Of a stretch of DNA of 64,000 nt, positions 7,964-15,365 are shown piece after piece. The DNA lies in assembly GCF_000802245.2 (NCBI RefSeq), contig NZ_CP021080.1, positions 4,278,001 through 4,342,000 of the forward strand, in the 5' to 3' direction. A program made the translations under genes and the position numbers. The notes beneath the pieces were generated by a model. The model ran no database searches. It was not told where the DNA came from and saw only the letters and a program-made list of their open reading frames with translations. The DNA comes from Streptomyces pluripotens. GTDB taxonomy: Bacteria; Actinomycetota; Actinomycetes; Streptomycetales; Streptomycetaceae. Numbering within the stretch: the first letter of the stretch is position 1; every line of letters starts with the position of its first letter.

Positions 7964-8055
7964 TTGTCTTACCTCTCATCTTCGGATGGGGCACTCCGCT
8001 TGAATGATTTCAACCGGCGGTGTGCCCCACCTGAACCGCACGAGAGGTAAGACAA
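7964..8055 (+). promoter_or_regulatory. Structured leader: 14-bp stem that buries the next gene's ribosome binding site
   Basis: ttgtcttacctctc (7964-7977) is the exact reverse complement of gagaggtaagacaa (8042-8055). The right arm contains the only Shine-Dalgarno candidate (GAGAGG) for the ATG at 8057. Inside the loop a second perfect stem forms between tggggcac (7987-7994) and gtgcccca (8022-8029). If transcribed, the stem would mask the ribosome binding site, suggesting translational control by a temperature-, ligand-, protein- or antisense-dependent switch. Confidence 0.55.
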
Positions 8056-8056
8056 C

Positions 8057-8512
8057 ATGGCCACTGAGCACGGTCCCGGAGACGATCTGTACGAGATGTT
8101 CAGAGGTTACGGCTTCGAAGCGGGTGAAACCATCTTCATTTTCACCCCCGGATTCTCCCTGGAAGATCTCAAGAACGCCCAGTTTGGCAACACCTACGCC
8201 GATCCCCTGCCGATCCGTATCGGGCTCTCCGCGAGCATCACATTCGACGTGGTCGTTCAGACCACCACGTCAGTGTTCGTGGGTGTCGACCACGACGGCG
8301 GGGATACGCCGCTTGGCTGCTTCAAGCACCCGGACTGGTACGTGGAGGGGTGGCTTATGAAGTCGGGTTTCGACCCCTATGAGGAGGCCAGGCGCGTGCG
8401 TCTATACCTCCGTGCAGCGGGAGATAACCCGAACCCCACCGAGGGGTTCATACAGGTGGTTCCGAAGAACCCCGACCCCAACGGGACGATTCGGTACACC
8501 GAAGACGTCTAG
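8057..8512 (+). CDS. Hypothetical beta-rich protein (151 aa) behind a structured leader
   Basis: ATG 8057 follows GAGAGGTAAG. The sequence starts MATEHGPGDDLYEMFRGYGF and is rich in beta-forming stretches (ETIFIFTPGFSLEDL, ITFDVVVQTTTSVFVGVDHD). There is no signal peptide or TM segment, and it looks like a small cytosolic domain. No family is recognised. It is monocistronic: a structured leader precedes it and a strong terminator follows 20 bp after the stop. High expression or tight regulation is plausible from this arrangement. Confidence 0.6.
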   Translation: MATEHGPGDDLYEMFRGYGFEAGETIFIFTPGFSLEDLKNAQFGNTYADPLPIRIGLSASITFDVVVQTTTSVFVGVDHDGGDTPLGCFKHPDWYVEGWLMKSGFDPYEEARRVRLYLRAAGDNPNPTEGFIQVVPKNPDPNGTIRYTEDV

Positions 8513-8531
8513 GACCAACTCGGCAGCCCTA

Positions 8532-8595
8532 CCCCGCGACCCCAGCGAAGAACACCCTGTGTCCGCTGGTCGGTCGCGGGGTGTTCTTCATTTTT
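8532..8595 (+). terminator. Terminator with two mutually exclusive stems
   Basis: gaagaacaccc (8547-8557) pairs with gggtgttcttc (8579-8589), followed by TTTTT (8591-8595), a standard intrinsic terminator. The overlapping pair ccccgcgacc (8532-8541) and ggtcgcgggg (8572-8581) is also perfect and would compete for the same right arm. Confidence 0.75.
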
Positions 8596-8830
8596 GGGAA
8601 TGCCTCGGCGGTAGGCTTCATTCTCGGGTTCATTGCCCTTGAAGCTCCTGCACGATGTAATCTGTGGGCAGCGCAACGCAACGAATACGGGTCAATGTGA
8701 TAGGCGACCGAGGCATGCAAACCCCTGGGAAAGAGATGGATCGCGGACTGTAGTCGAGGCCCGAAGTTTTCGCTGGGCTACGTCCTTCAGTCCACCCGCT
8801 TGCCGACTCATCCAAATCTCAGTTGGGGGT

Positions 8831-9541
8831 TCAATATCCCCTCGCCGCCAACACTGGAATCGCCGCGATCTTCTCTGCCGTCAGGTCACCCCACAGGATG
8901 CCGCTGGGTCGCCGCTGGTCGGGGCAGTGGATGATCTCGTCAGTCGTGACGATGAGATCCACGCTGAAGTCGTGCGGCGTTTCCGGGATCTCGTCATCGA
9001 CGACCTGGAGTGAGTGAACAGGCGCCACGATCACGGTCTCGTCAGTCACCAGGCCCGCCTCAATCAGCAGGGCCACCTCCAGGTCGGAGTAGCCGGCGCC
9101 CTTCCCGATGCGTGCGCCGGAGCGGTTCACAGCCACGCTGCCGCAGATGACCATGTCGATCGGCCGCATCTCCTCGACGCCGATTCGCCTGGCGCACTCC
9201 TTGGCCCCGCTCTTTTCGGCGGCCTCCTCCGGCGGCAGCTCCAGCGTCTCGGGGTCGAGCAAGAAGAACGGTTGCTCGCTGGCCATCCGTGGTACTGCCA
9301 TATAGAGGAGCTTGCCGTCTCGAAGTGCCCGTGTCCGCACGGGAAGTTGAGCCCAGTCGGGGTTCGCCTTGATCGTCCGTGCCGCCTGCCACTCGGGCGT
9401 CTCGGCCAGGCGTGCGGCAGTCAGTTCGGCGCCGTAGAACCCCGGAATCTTTCCGTACGAGCCCTCGGGCGCTGCGCCTTCACGCTCCAGCAGCCGCCAC
9501 ACCTGATCGCGTACAGCGTGCTTGGCCTCGTCGATCCCCAC
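8831..9541 (-). CDS. 5-formyltetrahydrofolate cyclo-ligase family protein
   Basis: This family converts 5-formyl-THF to 5,10-methenyl-THF with ATP. The C-terminal signature RIGKGAGYSDLE and preceding MVICGSVAVNRSGARI are clear, and length (236 aa) is usual. GTG 9541 (MGIDEAKH) is preferred over GTG 9547 because the AAGGGG ribosome site lies at proper spacing only for 9541. It follows an XRE-TPR regulator gene by 16 bp in the same orientation. A housekeeping folate enzyme inside an accessory island is odd; it may be a specialised paralogue whose substrate is not folate. Confidence 0.85.
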   Translation of the reverse strand: MGIDEAKHAVRDQVWRLLEREGAAPEGSYGKIPGFYGAELTAARLAETPEWQAARTIKANPDWAQLPVRTRALRDGKLLYMAVPRMASEQPFFLLDPETLELPPEEAAEKSGAKECARRIGVEEMRPIDMVICGSVAVNRSGARIGKGAGYSDLEVALLIEAGLVTDETVIVAPVHSLQVVDDEIPETPHDFSVDLIVTTDEIIHCPDQRRPSGILWGDLTAEKIAAIPVLAARGY

Positions 9542-9557
9542 GTACACCCCTTGCAGC

Positions 9558-10724
9558 TCAGATGGCGGCCATCAGGGCAAGGAGCCGGTCGTTGATGTCC
9601 TGCACCCACGCCTCGGTACGCCACTCACGCAGCTCCCGGCCCGCAGCGAACGCCAGGTTCAGCCCGCCTCCGCCGCGCGTCAGCTCCACGGCGTCGATCG
9701 TGCGGTGCATGGTCTCCGCTGCTTCTTCGAGCTTACGTTGGTGGATCAGCGACAGCGTGAGATTGCCGAGCGCGATGGCCTGGCTCTTCTTTTTGGGCGC
9801 GAGGGCGCTGACCGTATTGCGAAGAATCGGCTCGGCCCGGTCGGGCAGGCCGAGAAAGAGGTAGCACGAGCCAGCCAGGCGGTTGTACTCGTTGAGCGTG
9901 TAGTACTCGGCGGCCACGTCGTCCGGGCTTATCCGCTCGAACTGTGCCTCGGCCTTCTTCAAAGCGTCCTCGCAGCGCTGGACGTCACCAACCATGGCGT
10001 ACCCCTCGGCGACGTGCAGCAGGCTCAGGCCCATCAGCGAAGGGCTGGCCAGCTTGGCGACCTCAACCGCCTCCTGGGCCAGCATCACGCCCTTGACCGG
10101 GTCCTTCTCGCCGTACAGCGCCACGTAACTCTTCCGCAGCACCGCATAGCTCTCGGCTCCTGGGTCCCGCGCTTGCCGAGCAGCATGAACGGCTTCGTCG
10201 AGATAGACGACCGGCCCGCCGTGGTCGCGCCGCTGGCTGACGTCCCAGACGAGTTGTCCCACGAACGTCGCTGACTCGGCCTCGACCTCGTACAGGGCTT
10301 TGCGTACGCGTGAGTTGGTGGCGTGCTCGCGTAGGTAGCCGATTTGTCCGTGGACCTGGCCGGCGGGGCCGAGGAGAGCGGTCGACGGAGCCCCGTCATA
10401 GGACTCGTCGAGCTTGCGGACGCGCTCGTGCAGGTAGGCCACGGCGACCAGGTCGGCGCTCGACGGATGTGCGAGTGCGTAGTTCAGACGCTCGCTGGGC
10501 TCGGCTTCAACAACGACGATGTCTTCGAGTAACGCGTGCAGTTCGTCTGCGGTCACCTTGAGTGCCGACGCGAGTTTCGGCCGGAGCCAGGGCTGTGGGT
10601 CGGCCTTGGCGGTCTCCCAGCGCACAACCGTCGTACGCTCGACGCCAAGATGCTCGGCTAATTTCTCTTGACTGAACCCCGCCGACCTGCGGCGTTGTGC
10701 AAGACGTACCCGTTTGCTCGCCAT
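9558..10724 (-). CDS. XRE-family regulator with TPR-like sensor domain
   Basis: A 388-residue protein. The N-terminal HTH (about 5-65, with RRRSAGFSQEKLAEHLGVER and TTVVRWETAK) is followed by a long all-helical region with TPR-like repeats (for example SLLHVAEGYAMVGDVQRCED, then ALGNLTLSLIHQRKLEEAAE). This layout is common in Streptomyces regulators, where the TPR part often binds peptides or partner proteins; that is family knowledge, not shown here. Divergent from the resolvase-like genes at 10959, and probably co-transcribed with the cyclo-ligase gene. Confidence 0.8.
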   Translation of the reverse strand: MASKRVRLAQRRRSAGFSQEKLAEHLGVERTTVVRWETAKADPQPWLRPKLASALKVTADELHALLEDIVVVEAEPSERLNYALAHPSSADLVAVAYLHERVRKLDESYDGAPSTALLGPAGQVHGQIGYLREHATNSRVRKALYEVEAESATFVGQLVWDVSQRRDHGGPVVYLDEAVHAARQARDPGAESYAVLRKSYVALYGEKDPVKGVMLAQEAVEVAKLASPSLMGLSLLHVAEGYAMVGDVQRCEDALKKAEAQFERISPDDVAAEYYTLNEYNRLAGSCYLFLGLPDRAEPILRNTVSALAPKKKSQAIALGNLTLSLIHQRKLEEAAETMHRTIDAVELTRGGGGLNLAFAAGRELREWRTEAWVQDINDRLLALMAAI

Positions 10725-10958
10725 TGTCCGTACTCCTCGCCAGCGGCGGGCACCAAGAATATCCGGGTGGCGGCAGTCCGCGCAGGTCAGACCGGGTAAT
10801 GCCGCACTTCTGCGTCACCCTTGCCACTGTTCTGCGGTGGGTTTTCCCTGGTCACGGCGGTTCGCTGGTTGCACGTCGGGCCGGTGGCGGTGCTCCCCTA
10901 ACACCCGCTGTCGGCCCGGCAGTCCATGAATCCGGTAACGCTTCGAGGGTGGTCGGTC

Positions 10959-11282
10959 GTGCGACCAACGATCTACGGCTATATGCGAGTTGCCATCGAC
11001 GCAGAGGGCAGTGACGAAGCCGAGGTGATTCGACGGGAGTTGGCGACATTCGCCGACCGCGAGGGGTTCGCCCTGGGTGATGTCTTCACCGAGAGCGTTC
11101 GGTGCGCCGAGTCAGCGTTCGAAGCGATGATCGGCCGACTCAAGCAGTCCGACGTCAAGAACGTGCTGGTGCCGTCCCTGTGGCACTTCGCTCGGCTTCC
11201 GGGCCTCCAGGACGCCATGCGGCAGCACATCGAACGCGAGACCGGCGCACGCATCTGGATCGTGCAGGGGCAGCGCCGATGA
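10959..11282 (+). CDS. Resolvase-like (serine recombinase N-terminal) protein lacking the catalytic Ser
   Basis: GTG 10959 is taken as the start (MRPTIYGYMRVAID) because it aligns with the start of the next gene and has GAGGG upstream. The YGYMRV strand, the VLVPSLWHFARLP block (compare the family's vxxldRLaR) and the size match a serine-recombinase catalytic fold. However, the usual RVSTxxQ is RVAIDAEG, so the nucleophilic serine is absent, and there is no DNA-binding C-terminus. It is probably a non-catalytic regulator. It overlaps the next gene as ATGA. Confidence 0.65.
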   Translation: MRPTIYGYMRVAIDAEGSDEAEVIRRELATFADREGFALGDVFTESVRCAESAFEAMIGRLKQSDVKNVLVPSLWHFARLPGLQDAMRQHIERETGARIWIVQGQRR

Positions 11283-11605
11283 GGCCAGACACTACATCGA
11301 TCAAGGTCTACGGCTACATGCGCGTAGATGATGAGTCGGACGAGGCGTTGTTTGACCTTGAGACGGCGTTGCAACGGTACGCCGACATCCGTGGCTACCA
11401 ACTCGTCGAGATTTTCGCGGAGTCCACGCCTGGCTGTCAGCGCACGTTCGCGGCTCTCGTTGATGAGCTCAGATGCACGGGTGTCCGTCACGTGGTGGTG
11501 CCCTCCATGGAACACCTCGCCCGTCATCCCCTCCTGCGGACTCACATGCTGATTCGTCTGGAGTTAGAGGCAGACGCCCAGGTCTTCGAGGCGGGTGAGG
11601 CGTGA
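11279..11605 (+). CDS. Second resolvase-like protein lacking the catalytic Ser
   Basis: Start ATG 11279 overlaps the previous stop (ATGA). The 108-residue product (MRPDTTSIKVYGYMRVDDES) parallels its neighbour: YGYMRV at the N-terminus, a helix-strand pattern and HVVVPSMEHLARHPLL near the C-terminus. The catalytic serine position is Asp (RVDDESDEAL). Tandem degenerate copies suggest a duplicated scaffold or heterodimer rather than a recombinase. The stop overlaps the ATG of the RsbW-like ATPase gene (TGATG). Confidence 0.65.
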   Translation: MRPDTTSIKVYGYMRVDDESDEALFDLETALQRYADIRGYQLVEIFAESTPGCQRTFAALVDELRCTGVRHVVVPSMEHLARHPLLRTHMLIRLELEADAQVFEAGEA

Positions 11606-12270
11606 TGCAACCTCAGTCACCCCAGCCCAGGATCTTCTACACCACCAGCATCCGGCTCGCGGCAGTACCGACGGCGGTCAGCTGCTCACGCATGTTCGTT
11701 CGACTGGTCTTGAGGCGCTGGAACCTGCTCGACTACACCGAGGATGCCGAGCTGGTCGTCAGCGAACTGGTCACCAACGCCATACGGGCGACCGGCATCA
11801 CCAACCCCGAGCCGAAGTTGCATGACATCCAGGGTCACCACGTCATCGGGGTGCAGCTGCGCGTACTCGACACGAGCCTGTTCGTCGACGTGTGGGATCG
11901 CAGCACCGAGGAGCCCGTCATCAAGGAACCGAAAGGAGACGCGGAGAGCGGCCGGGGGCTTCTGCTCGTTTCTGCCATGACGAAGCAGTGGAGCGTCTAC
12001 CGTCCGCCTGCTGGCGGCAAGGTCGTTTGGGCTGAACTTGAGATCCACAAAGCTGCTGACCAGATGGCCACACGTGCGCGGACGCCGCTGGACATTCCCG
12101 ATGACTCCAGGGCTCCAAGTGGACCGGCGGAGCGCATGGCGTACACGGGTCTGCTCCAACAGGTGATCGACGGCTACGCGCACTGGATGCAGACCGTGAG
12201 CCAGGAGCCGCCAATGTCTCGGGCGCCGGCCGTGGAAGCACTGTGTGGCGTCGGAGGCCTCACGACGTGA
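11605..12270 (+). CDS. RsbW-like GHKL ATP-binding protein
   Basis: A 221-residue protein with the HATPase_c_2 fold of anti-sigma/regulatory kinases. The N box is AELVVSELVTNAIRAT, the G1-type motif is VDVWDRS, and the G2 region is ESGRGLLLVSAMTKQWSVY. The C-terminal extension beyond about residue 150 has no recognised domain. Start ATG 11605 overlaps the previous stop. In Streptomyces many such proteins are orphan anti-sigma-like regulators paired with XRE proteins. Here the three plus genes and the divergent XRE-TPR gene probably form one regulatory unit. Confidence 0.8.
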   Translation: MQPQSPQPRIFYTTSIRLAAVPTAVSCSRMFVRLVLRRWNLLDYTEDAELVVSELVTNAIRATGITNPEPKLHDIQGHHVIGVQLRVLDTSLFVDVWDRSTEEPVIKEPKGDAESGRGLLLVSAMTKQWSVYRPPAGGKVVWAELEIHKAADQMATRARTPLDIPDDSRAPSGPAERMAYTGLLQQVIDGYAHWMQTVSQEPPMSRAPAVEALCGVGGLTT

Positions 12271-12371
12271 GCCGTCTGAATCTTCAGCGTAGTGGCAGGG
12301 CGCGGCTCAGGCTCGCGCGCTGAATGTGACCGCTGCGCTGGTGACGCACCAGGGAAGAAGGAGGTGACGTA

Positions 12372-12416
12372 ATGACCAAGATCCTGAGTGGTGGCGGTGG
12401 TGGTACCCGGGCCTGA
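12372..12416 (+). CDS. Tiny ORF, 14-residue Gly-rich peptide with an optimal ribosome binding site
   Basis: ATG 12372 is preceded by AAGGAGGTGA (12358-12367), ten bases complementary to the 3' end of 16S rRNA, with ideal spacing. The product is MTKILSGGGGGTRA, followed by TGA. It lies about 100 bp after the RsbW-like ATPase gene and is closed by a very strong terminator at 12448. Such a ribosome site is unlikely by chance, so the peptide is probably translated at a high level. Function is unknown: signal peptide, RiPP precursor relic or leader peptide are all possible. Confidence 0.55.
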   Translation: MTKILSGGGGGTRA

Positions 12417-12447
12417 TGTTCCGGGCCTCTTGCACCACCTGAGAAGC

Positions 12448-12488
12448 TGACGGCCCCGCGTCGGAACGCATCCGACGCGGGGCCGTCA
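12448..12488 (+). terminator. 18-bp perfect hairpin terminator
   Basis: tgacggccccgcgtcgga (12448-12465) and tccgacgcggggccgtca (12471-12488) are perfectly complementary around a 5-base loop. It closes the regulator/peptide operon. No long T-run follows, as is common in Streptomyces. Confidence 0.8.
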
Positions 12489-12500
12489 GTCATCTCGCCA

Positions 12501-12528
12501 TTGCGATGAGCTGTACATTCGTTATAAT
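12501..12528 (+). promoter_or_regulatory. Promoter for the two-TM protein gene, near-leaderless
   Basis: TTGCGA (12501-12506) and a consensus TATAAT (12523-12528) are separated by 16 bp. Transcription would begin around 12535, only about 5 bases before ATG 12540, so the mRNA would be almost leaderless. Two copies of the palindrome TGTACA (12512-12517 and 12535-12540) flank the -10 box and could be repressor half-sites. Confidence 0.6.
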
Positions 12529-12539
12529 TGATCTTGTAC

Positions 12540-13658
12540 ATGCTCAGTCCACTTGAACGCCTCTACCGAACCAAACTCGCGCTACTCGCAACCGTCGCCA
12601 CGGCGGTCGGCATTGCTCTTATGGTTCTGGCTCAGTGGACGAGCAGGAGCGCAGCCGGTGACTGGCTGACCAACCTTCCAGTCATGGATGTCGGCTCGGC
12701 GCTCTTTACGACCGGCCTCATAGCCATCTTCTTCGAGTACATCGACCAGGCTGACGCCGAGGTTCGCGCCAACGAACGCCTCCGCAAGGTTCTTGCCGAG
12801 GAAGCGCCGGCCATCCGCGACGCCGTCGTCAACGGCTTCGCCTTCGCGCCGGACTCGTTGACGAATGTGGCCTCTCCCGAGACGCTCGACCGGATCGTCG
12901 AAAACACCCTAGCCATTCAGCTGAAGGACCCAGAGCTGGCGAGCGACGCCTACCGCGACCTCAAAGAGCAGATCATCGGGGCGAGGCAGCGATGGTACGA
13001 CGCCCACGTATCCGTTGCGTTGGCTCCCTGGACGGACGGCCCCGCTCACGGTGCAGGCTCGATGTTCGTGGCTACCGTGCGCTGGGAGTACAGGTTTACG
13101 CCGACAAGCCCGGTACTGCGCTTCTCGTGCATCTCAGACCTGGACGCCTACCGGGAGTCGTTGACCGACCCGGCGTCCGCCGACGTCTGGTACTTCCAGC
13201 CGGTCAACGGACTGGACGCGTCCTCTCCCGAGGTCTTCGAACTGGTGAATGCTGCGATTGACGGCAAGGATCAGACGGTTCGCCGCAGCAGCCGCAAGGG
13301 GAACCAGACCTACACCGTGAACCTCGGTGAGGCTGATGTACGCGACAAGCGCGAGGTGACGCTTTCGTACACCTACCGCGTGCTCGTTCAGCGTCACGGA
13401 CACACGCTGCACCTCGACCTTGCGCAGCCGACCAAGGACTTCACGGCTGAGATCTGGTACGGCGATTGCGGTATCCGCTACATGAACGTCTTGGACTACC
13501 TGTCTGGACCGCGGCAGCCGCGTATCTCGCAGCTTGAGGCGTCGGAGCCAACACCGAGCGCCAAGATCTCTTACCCGGGCTGGACGTTTCCTAAGGGCGG
13601 GGTGGCGTTCGTGTGGGTGCTGGAGGACGAGACGACGGACGATACTGCGCGCGGTTAA
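12540..13658 (+). CDS. Two-TM membrane protein with large cytoplasmic domain, unknown family
   Basis: ATG 12540 is chosen because it fits the promoter; the in-frame TTG at 12528 overlaps the -10 box. The 372-residue product has two hydrophobic helices (about 14-33 and 46-63), then a helical region (AEVRANERLRKVLAEEAPAI) and a beta-rich cytoplasmic domain up to residue 360. No catalytic motif is seen. It lies 114 bp before the CD-NTase gene in the same orientation. A membrane-anchored sensor or extra effector of the neighbouring defence genes is possible, but only the neighbourhood suggests it. Confidence 0.6.
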   Translation: MLSPLERLYRTKLALLATVATAVGIALMVLAQWTSRSAAGDWLTNLPVMDVGSALFTTGLIAIFFEYIDQADAEVRANERLRKVLAEEAPAIRDAVVNGFAFAPDSLTNVASPETLDRIVENTLAIQLKDPELASDAYRDLKEQIIGARQRWYDAHVSVALAPWTDGPAHGAGSMFVATVRWEYRFTPTSPVLRFSCISDLDAYRESLTDPASADVWYFQPVNGLDASSPEVFELVNAAIDGKDQTVRRSSRKGNQTYTVNLGEADVRDKREVTLSYTYRVLVQRHGHTLHLDLAQPTKDFTAEIWYGDCGIRYMNVLDYLSGPRQPRISQLEASEPTPSAKISYPGWTFPKGGVAFVWVLEDETTDDTARG

Positions 13659-13772
13659 GGCGATCGGCAGTGTCAGTGCGGCGGAGTAGGCTCCTGGGCG
13701 CCAGGCAGCGACGCTGAGTGACGGCGCCTCGTCTTGATGCTCTTGCGCTCCATAATCCAACGGGAAAATTGA

Positions 13773-14660
13773 ATGATACTAGAAGAAAAGTTGAGCGGTT
13801 GGACTGGACCATCCAGTGCGACTGAGCAGGATAAGCAAGACCGCACCGAGCGGATGATTCGTGAGGCCATTAAGGAACACGCTGCGTTCCATGGTTGCGA
13901 CCTCAGTGTTTACGCTAAAGGTTCATACGCAAACAACACCAACGTCAAGGCAGACAGCGATGTTGATATCGCTGTGCAGTGCGGTGAAGCCGTGTACTGG
14001 GACGAGGCTACCGAGGGTGCGCATCCACCGAGCGGGTCCTACACGGGGATCTGGACGCCAGCAAAACTAAGGTCAGAGCTTGAAGCAGCACTGAGGGCTA
14101 AGTTCCCCGGTCAAGTTGACTCCTCGGGTTCGACTGCATTCCGCATCCATTCCAGCAGCGCTCGTGTAGATGCCGACGTGGTGCCCTGTTTTGAATACGA
14201 GTACCATTTCTCGTCGACCAGTTACCGCAAAGGCGCCAAGGTCTTCAAGAAAAATGGAGCATCCCTAGTCAACTACCCAAAACAGCAGCTAGAGAATGGG
14301 CGGGCAAAGAACACGCGCACCAGACAGTATTACAAAAAGGCTGTTCGAATTATGAAGCGCGTTGAGAACGCGATGGTTGCAGAAGATGTCCACCGTGAGG
14401 TTCCTTCCTTCTTCGTTGAAAGCCTTGTGTACAACTGTCCGGACAGCGTTTTTCTTGAGCCGACATGGACCAAGACTATTGAAGGCATCATCGTGCACAT
14501 CTGGCAGGAGCTTGAGGGCGCCGAACCGTCGGAAGAGTCAGAGCGGTGGTTTGAAGTGAATGACTGCAAGTTCCTCTTTCACGGCACTCAGGATTGGAGC
14601 CGTCAGGACGCACGTGACTTCGTGAAAGCTGCCTGGAACTATCTGGGATACGCGTCATGA
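13773..14660 (+). CDS. CD-NTase (CBASS cyclic oligonucleotide synthase)
   Basis: A 295-residue SMODS/CD-NTase-like nucleotidyltransferase. The pol-beta-type core is visible: KGSYANNTNV at about 49-58, metal-binding D-x-D in ADSDVDIAV (D63, D65) and the third acidic position in RVDADVVPC (D133/D135). CD-NTases make cyclic di- or trinucleotides after phage sensing. The stop overlaps the start of the Cap15-like effector gene (ATGA), so they form one translational unit. No Cap2/Cap3 (E1/JAB) or HORMA genes adjoin it, so this looks like a minimal type I CBASS. GC content is visibly lower than in the chromosomal part. The nucleotide product cannot be told from sequence alone. Confidence 0.88.
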   Translation: MILEEKLSGWTGPSSATEQDKQDRTERMIREAIKEHAAFHGCDLSVYAKGSYANNTNVKADSDVDIAVQCGEAVYWDEATEGAHPPSGSYTGIWTPAKLRSELEAALRAKFPGQVDSSGSTAFRIHSSSARVDADVVPCFEYEYHFSSTSYRKGAKVFKKNGASLVNYPKQQLENGRAKNTRTRQYYKKAVRIMKRVENAMVAEDVHREVPSFFVESLVYNCPDSVFLEPTWTKTIEGIIVHIWQELEGAEPSEESERWFEVNDCKFLFHGTQDWSRQDARDFVKAAWNYLGYAS

Positions 14661-15292
14661 AAAAGACGATCGCTATTCGCGTCATTGTCGGGGTGGTCGT
14701 GCTTCTCTTCGTAGTTAGCGCGTGGATGCAAGACGGGAAGCCAGATTGGAGCGCTCTCAAACTTTTCTCGACTGCTGTCCTGTTGTGCACGGTCATCTTC
14801 AACCTGTGGGATTTTTTGCTATGGCGGCTTCCCCTGGTTCAGCGAATTCCGGGAGTGGGAGTAGCTCGTAGTGTCCGCGGGACCTGGAAAGGTACGCTCA
14901 CGTCCTTCTGGACTAATCCGGAAACCGGCAGCAGCCCACCGCCGAAGACTGTCTACCTTGTGGTGCAGCAGACTGCCTCGCTGGTCTCTGTGAAGCTTAT
15001 GACTGACGAATCGAAGTCCACGTCTGCTTTGGCCAAGGTATCGGAAGTCGATGGATCGGTTCTACTGACCTACATGTATCTCAACAAGCCCGATTTGCGC
15101 GTTGAACACCGTAGCCGAATTCACCATGGTTCAACCGTTTTTGATGTATCTGGCAACCCGGCGAGGCGCCTTAAAGGCCACTACTGGACAGACCGCGACA
15201 GCAAAGGCGAGCTGGATTTTGTGGAGCGAGATAAGAAGAACCTAGCAGATGACTTCGCCGAGGCGGCCGAACTCTTCGAAGAGGCTGGATGA
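14657..15292 (+). CDS. Cap15-like CBASS effector (2TM plus beta-barrel)
   Basis: A 211-residue protein with two N-terminal TM helices (about 5-23 and 34-56). A cytoplasmic beta-rich domain opens with RGTWKGTL (about 74-81), the lipocalin-like start expected of SMODS-associated 2TM beta-strand-rich effectors (Cap15). Known Cap15 proteins bind the cyclic nucleotide in a small beta-barrel, oligomerise in the membrane and disrupt it, killing the infected cell. Direct overlap with the CD-NTase gene supports the assignment. Family identity rests on architecture and context, not on a search. Confidence 0.8.
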   Translation: MKKTIAIRVIVGVVVLLFVVSAWMQDGKPDWSALKLFSTAVLLCTVIFNLWDFLLWRLPLVQRIPGVGVARSVRGTWKGTLTSFWTNPETGSSPPPKTVYLVVQQTASLVSVKLMTDESKSTSALAKVSEVDGSVLLTYMYLNKPDLRVEHRSRIHHGSTVFDVSGNPARRLKGHYWTDRDSKGELDFVERDKKNLADDFAEAAELFEEAG

Positions 15293-15365
15293 GGCTGGCA
15301 TGGTGAAGCCGCAAGAAAACTCGGCAAGTGGAAGCGGCTGTGATTTAGTGAGGGGTGAATAGATC

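Noticed and set aside
8825..8850. T-arm-like sequence (GGGGG-TTCAATA-TCCCC) at the end of the cyclo-ligase gene, suggesting a tRNA or attachment site
   Set aside because: No matching acceptor, D or anticodon arms are found upstream, and the stretch overlaps the cyclo-ligase stop codon.
10959..11605. Active element integrase or resolvase
   Set aside because: Both resolvase-like proteins lack the nucleophilic serine and a DNA-binding domain.
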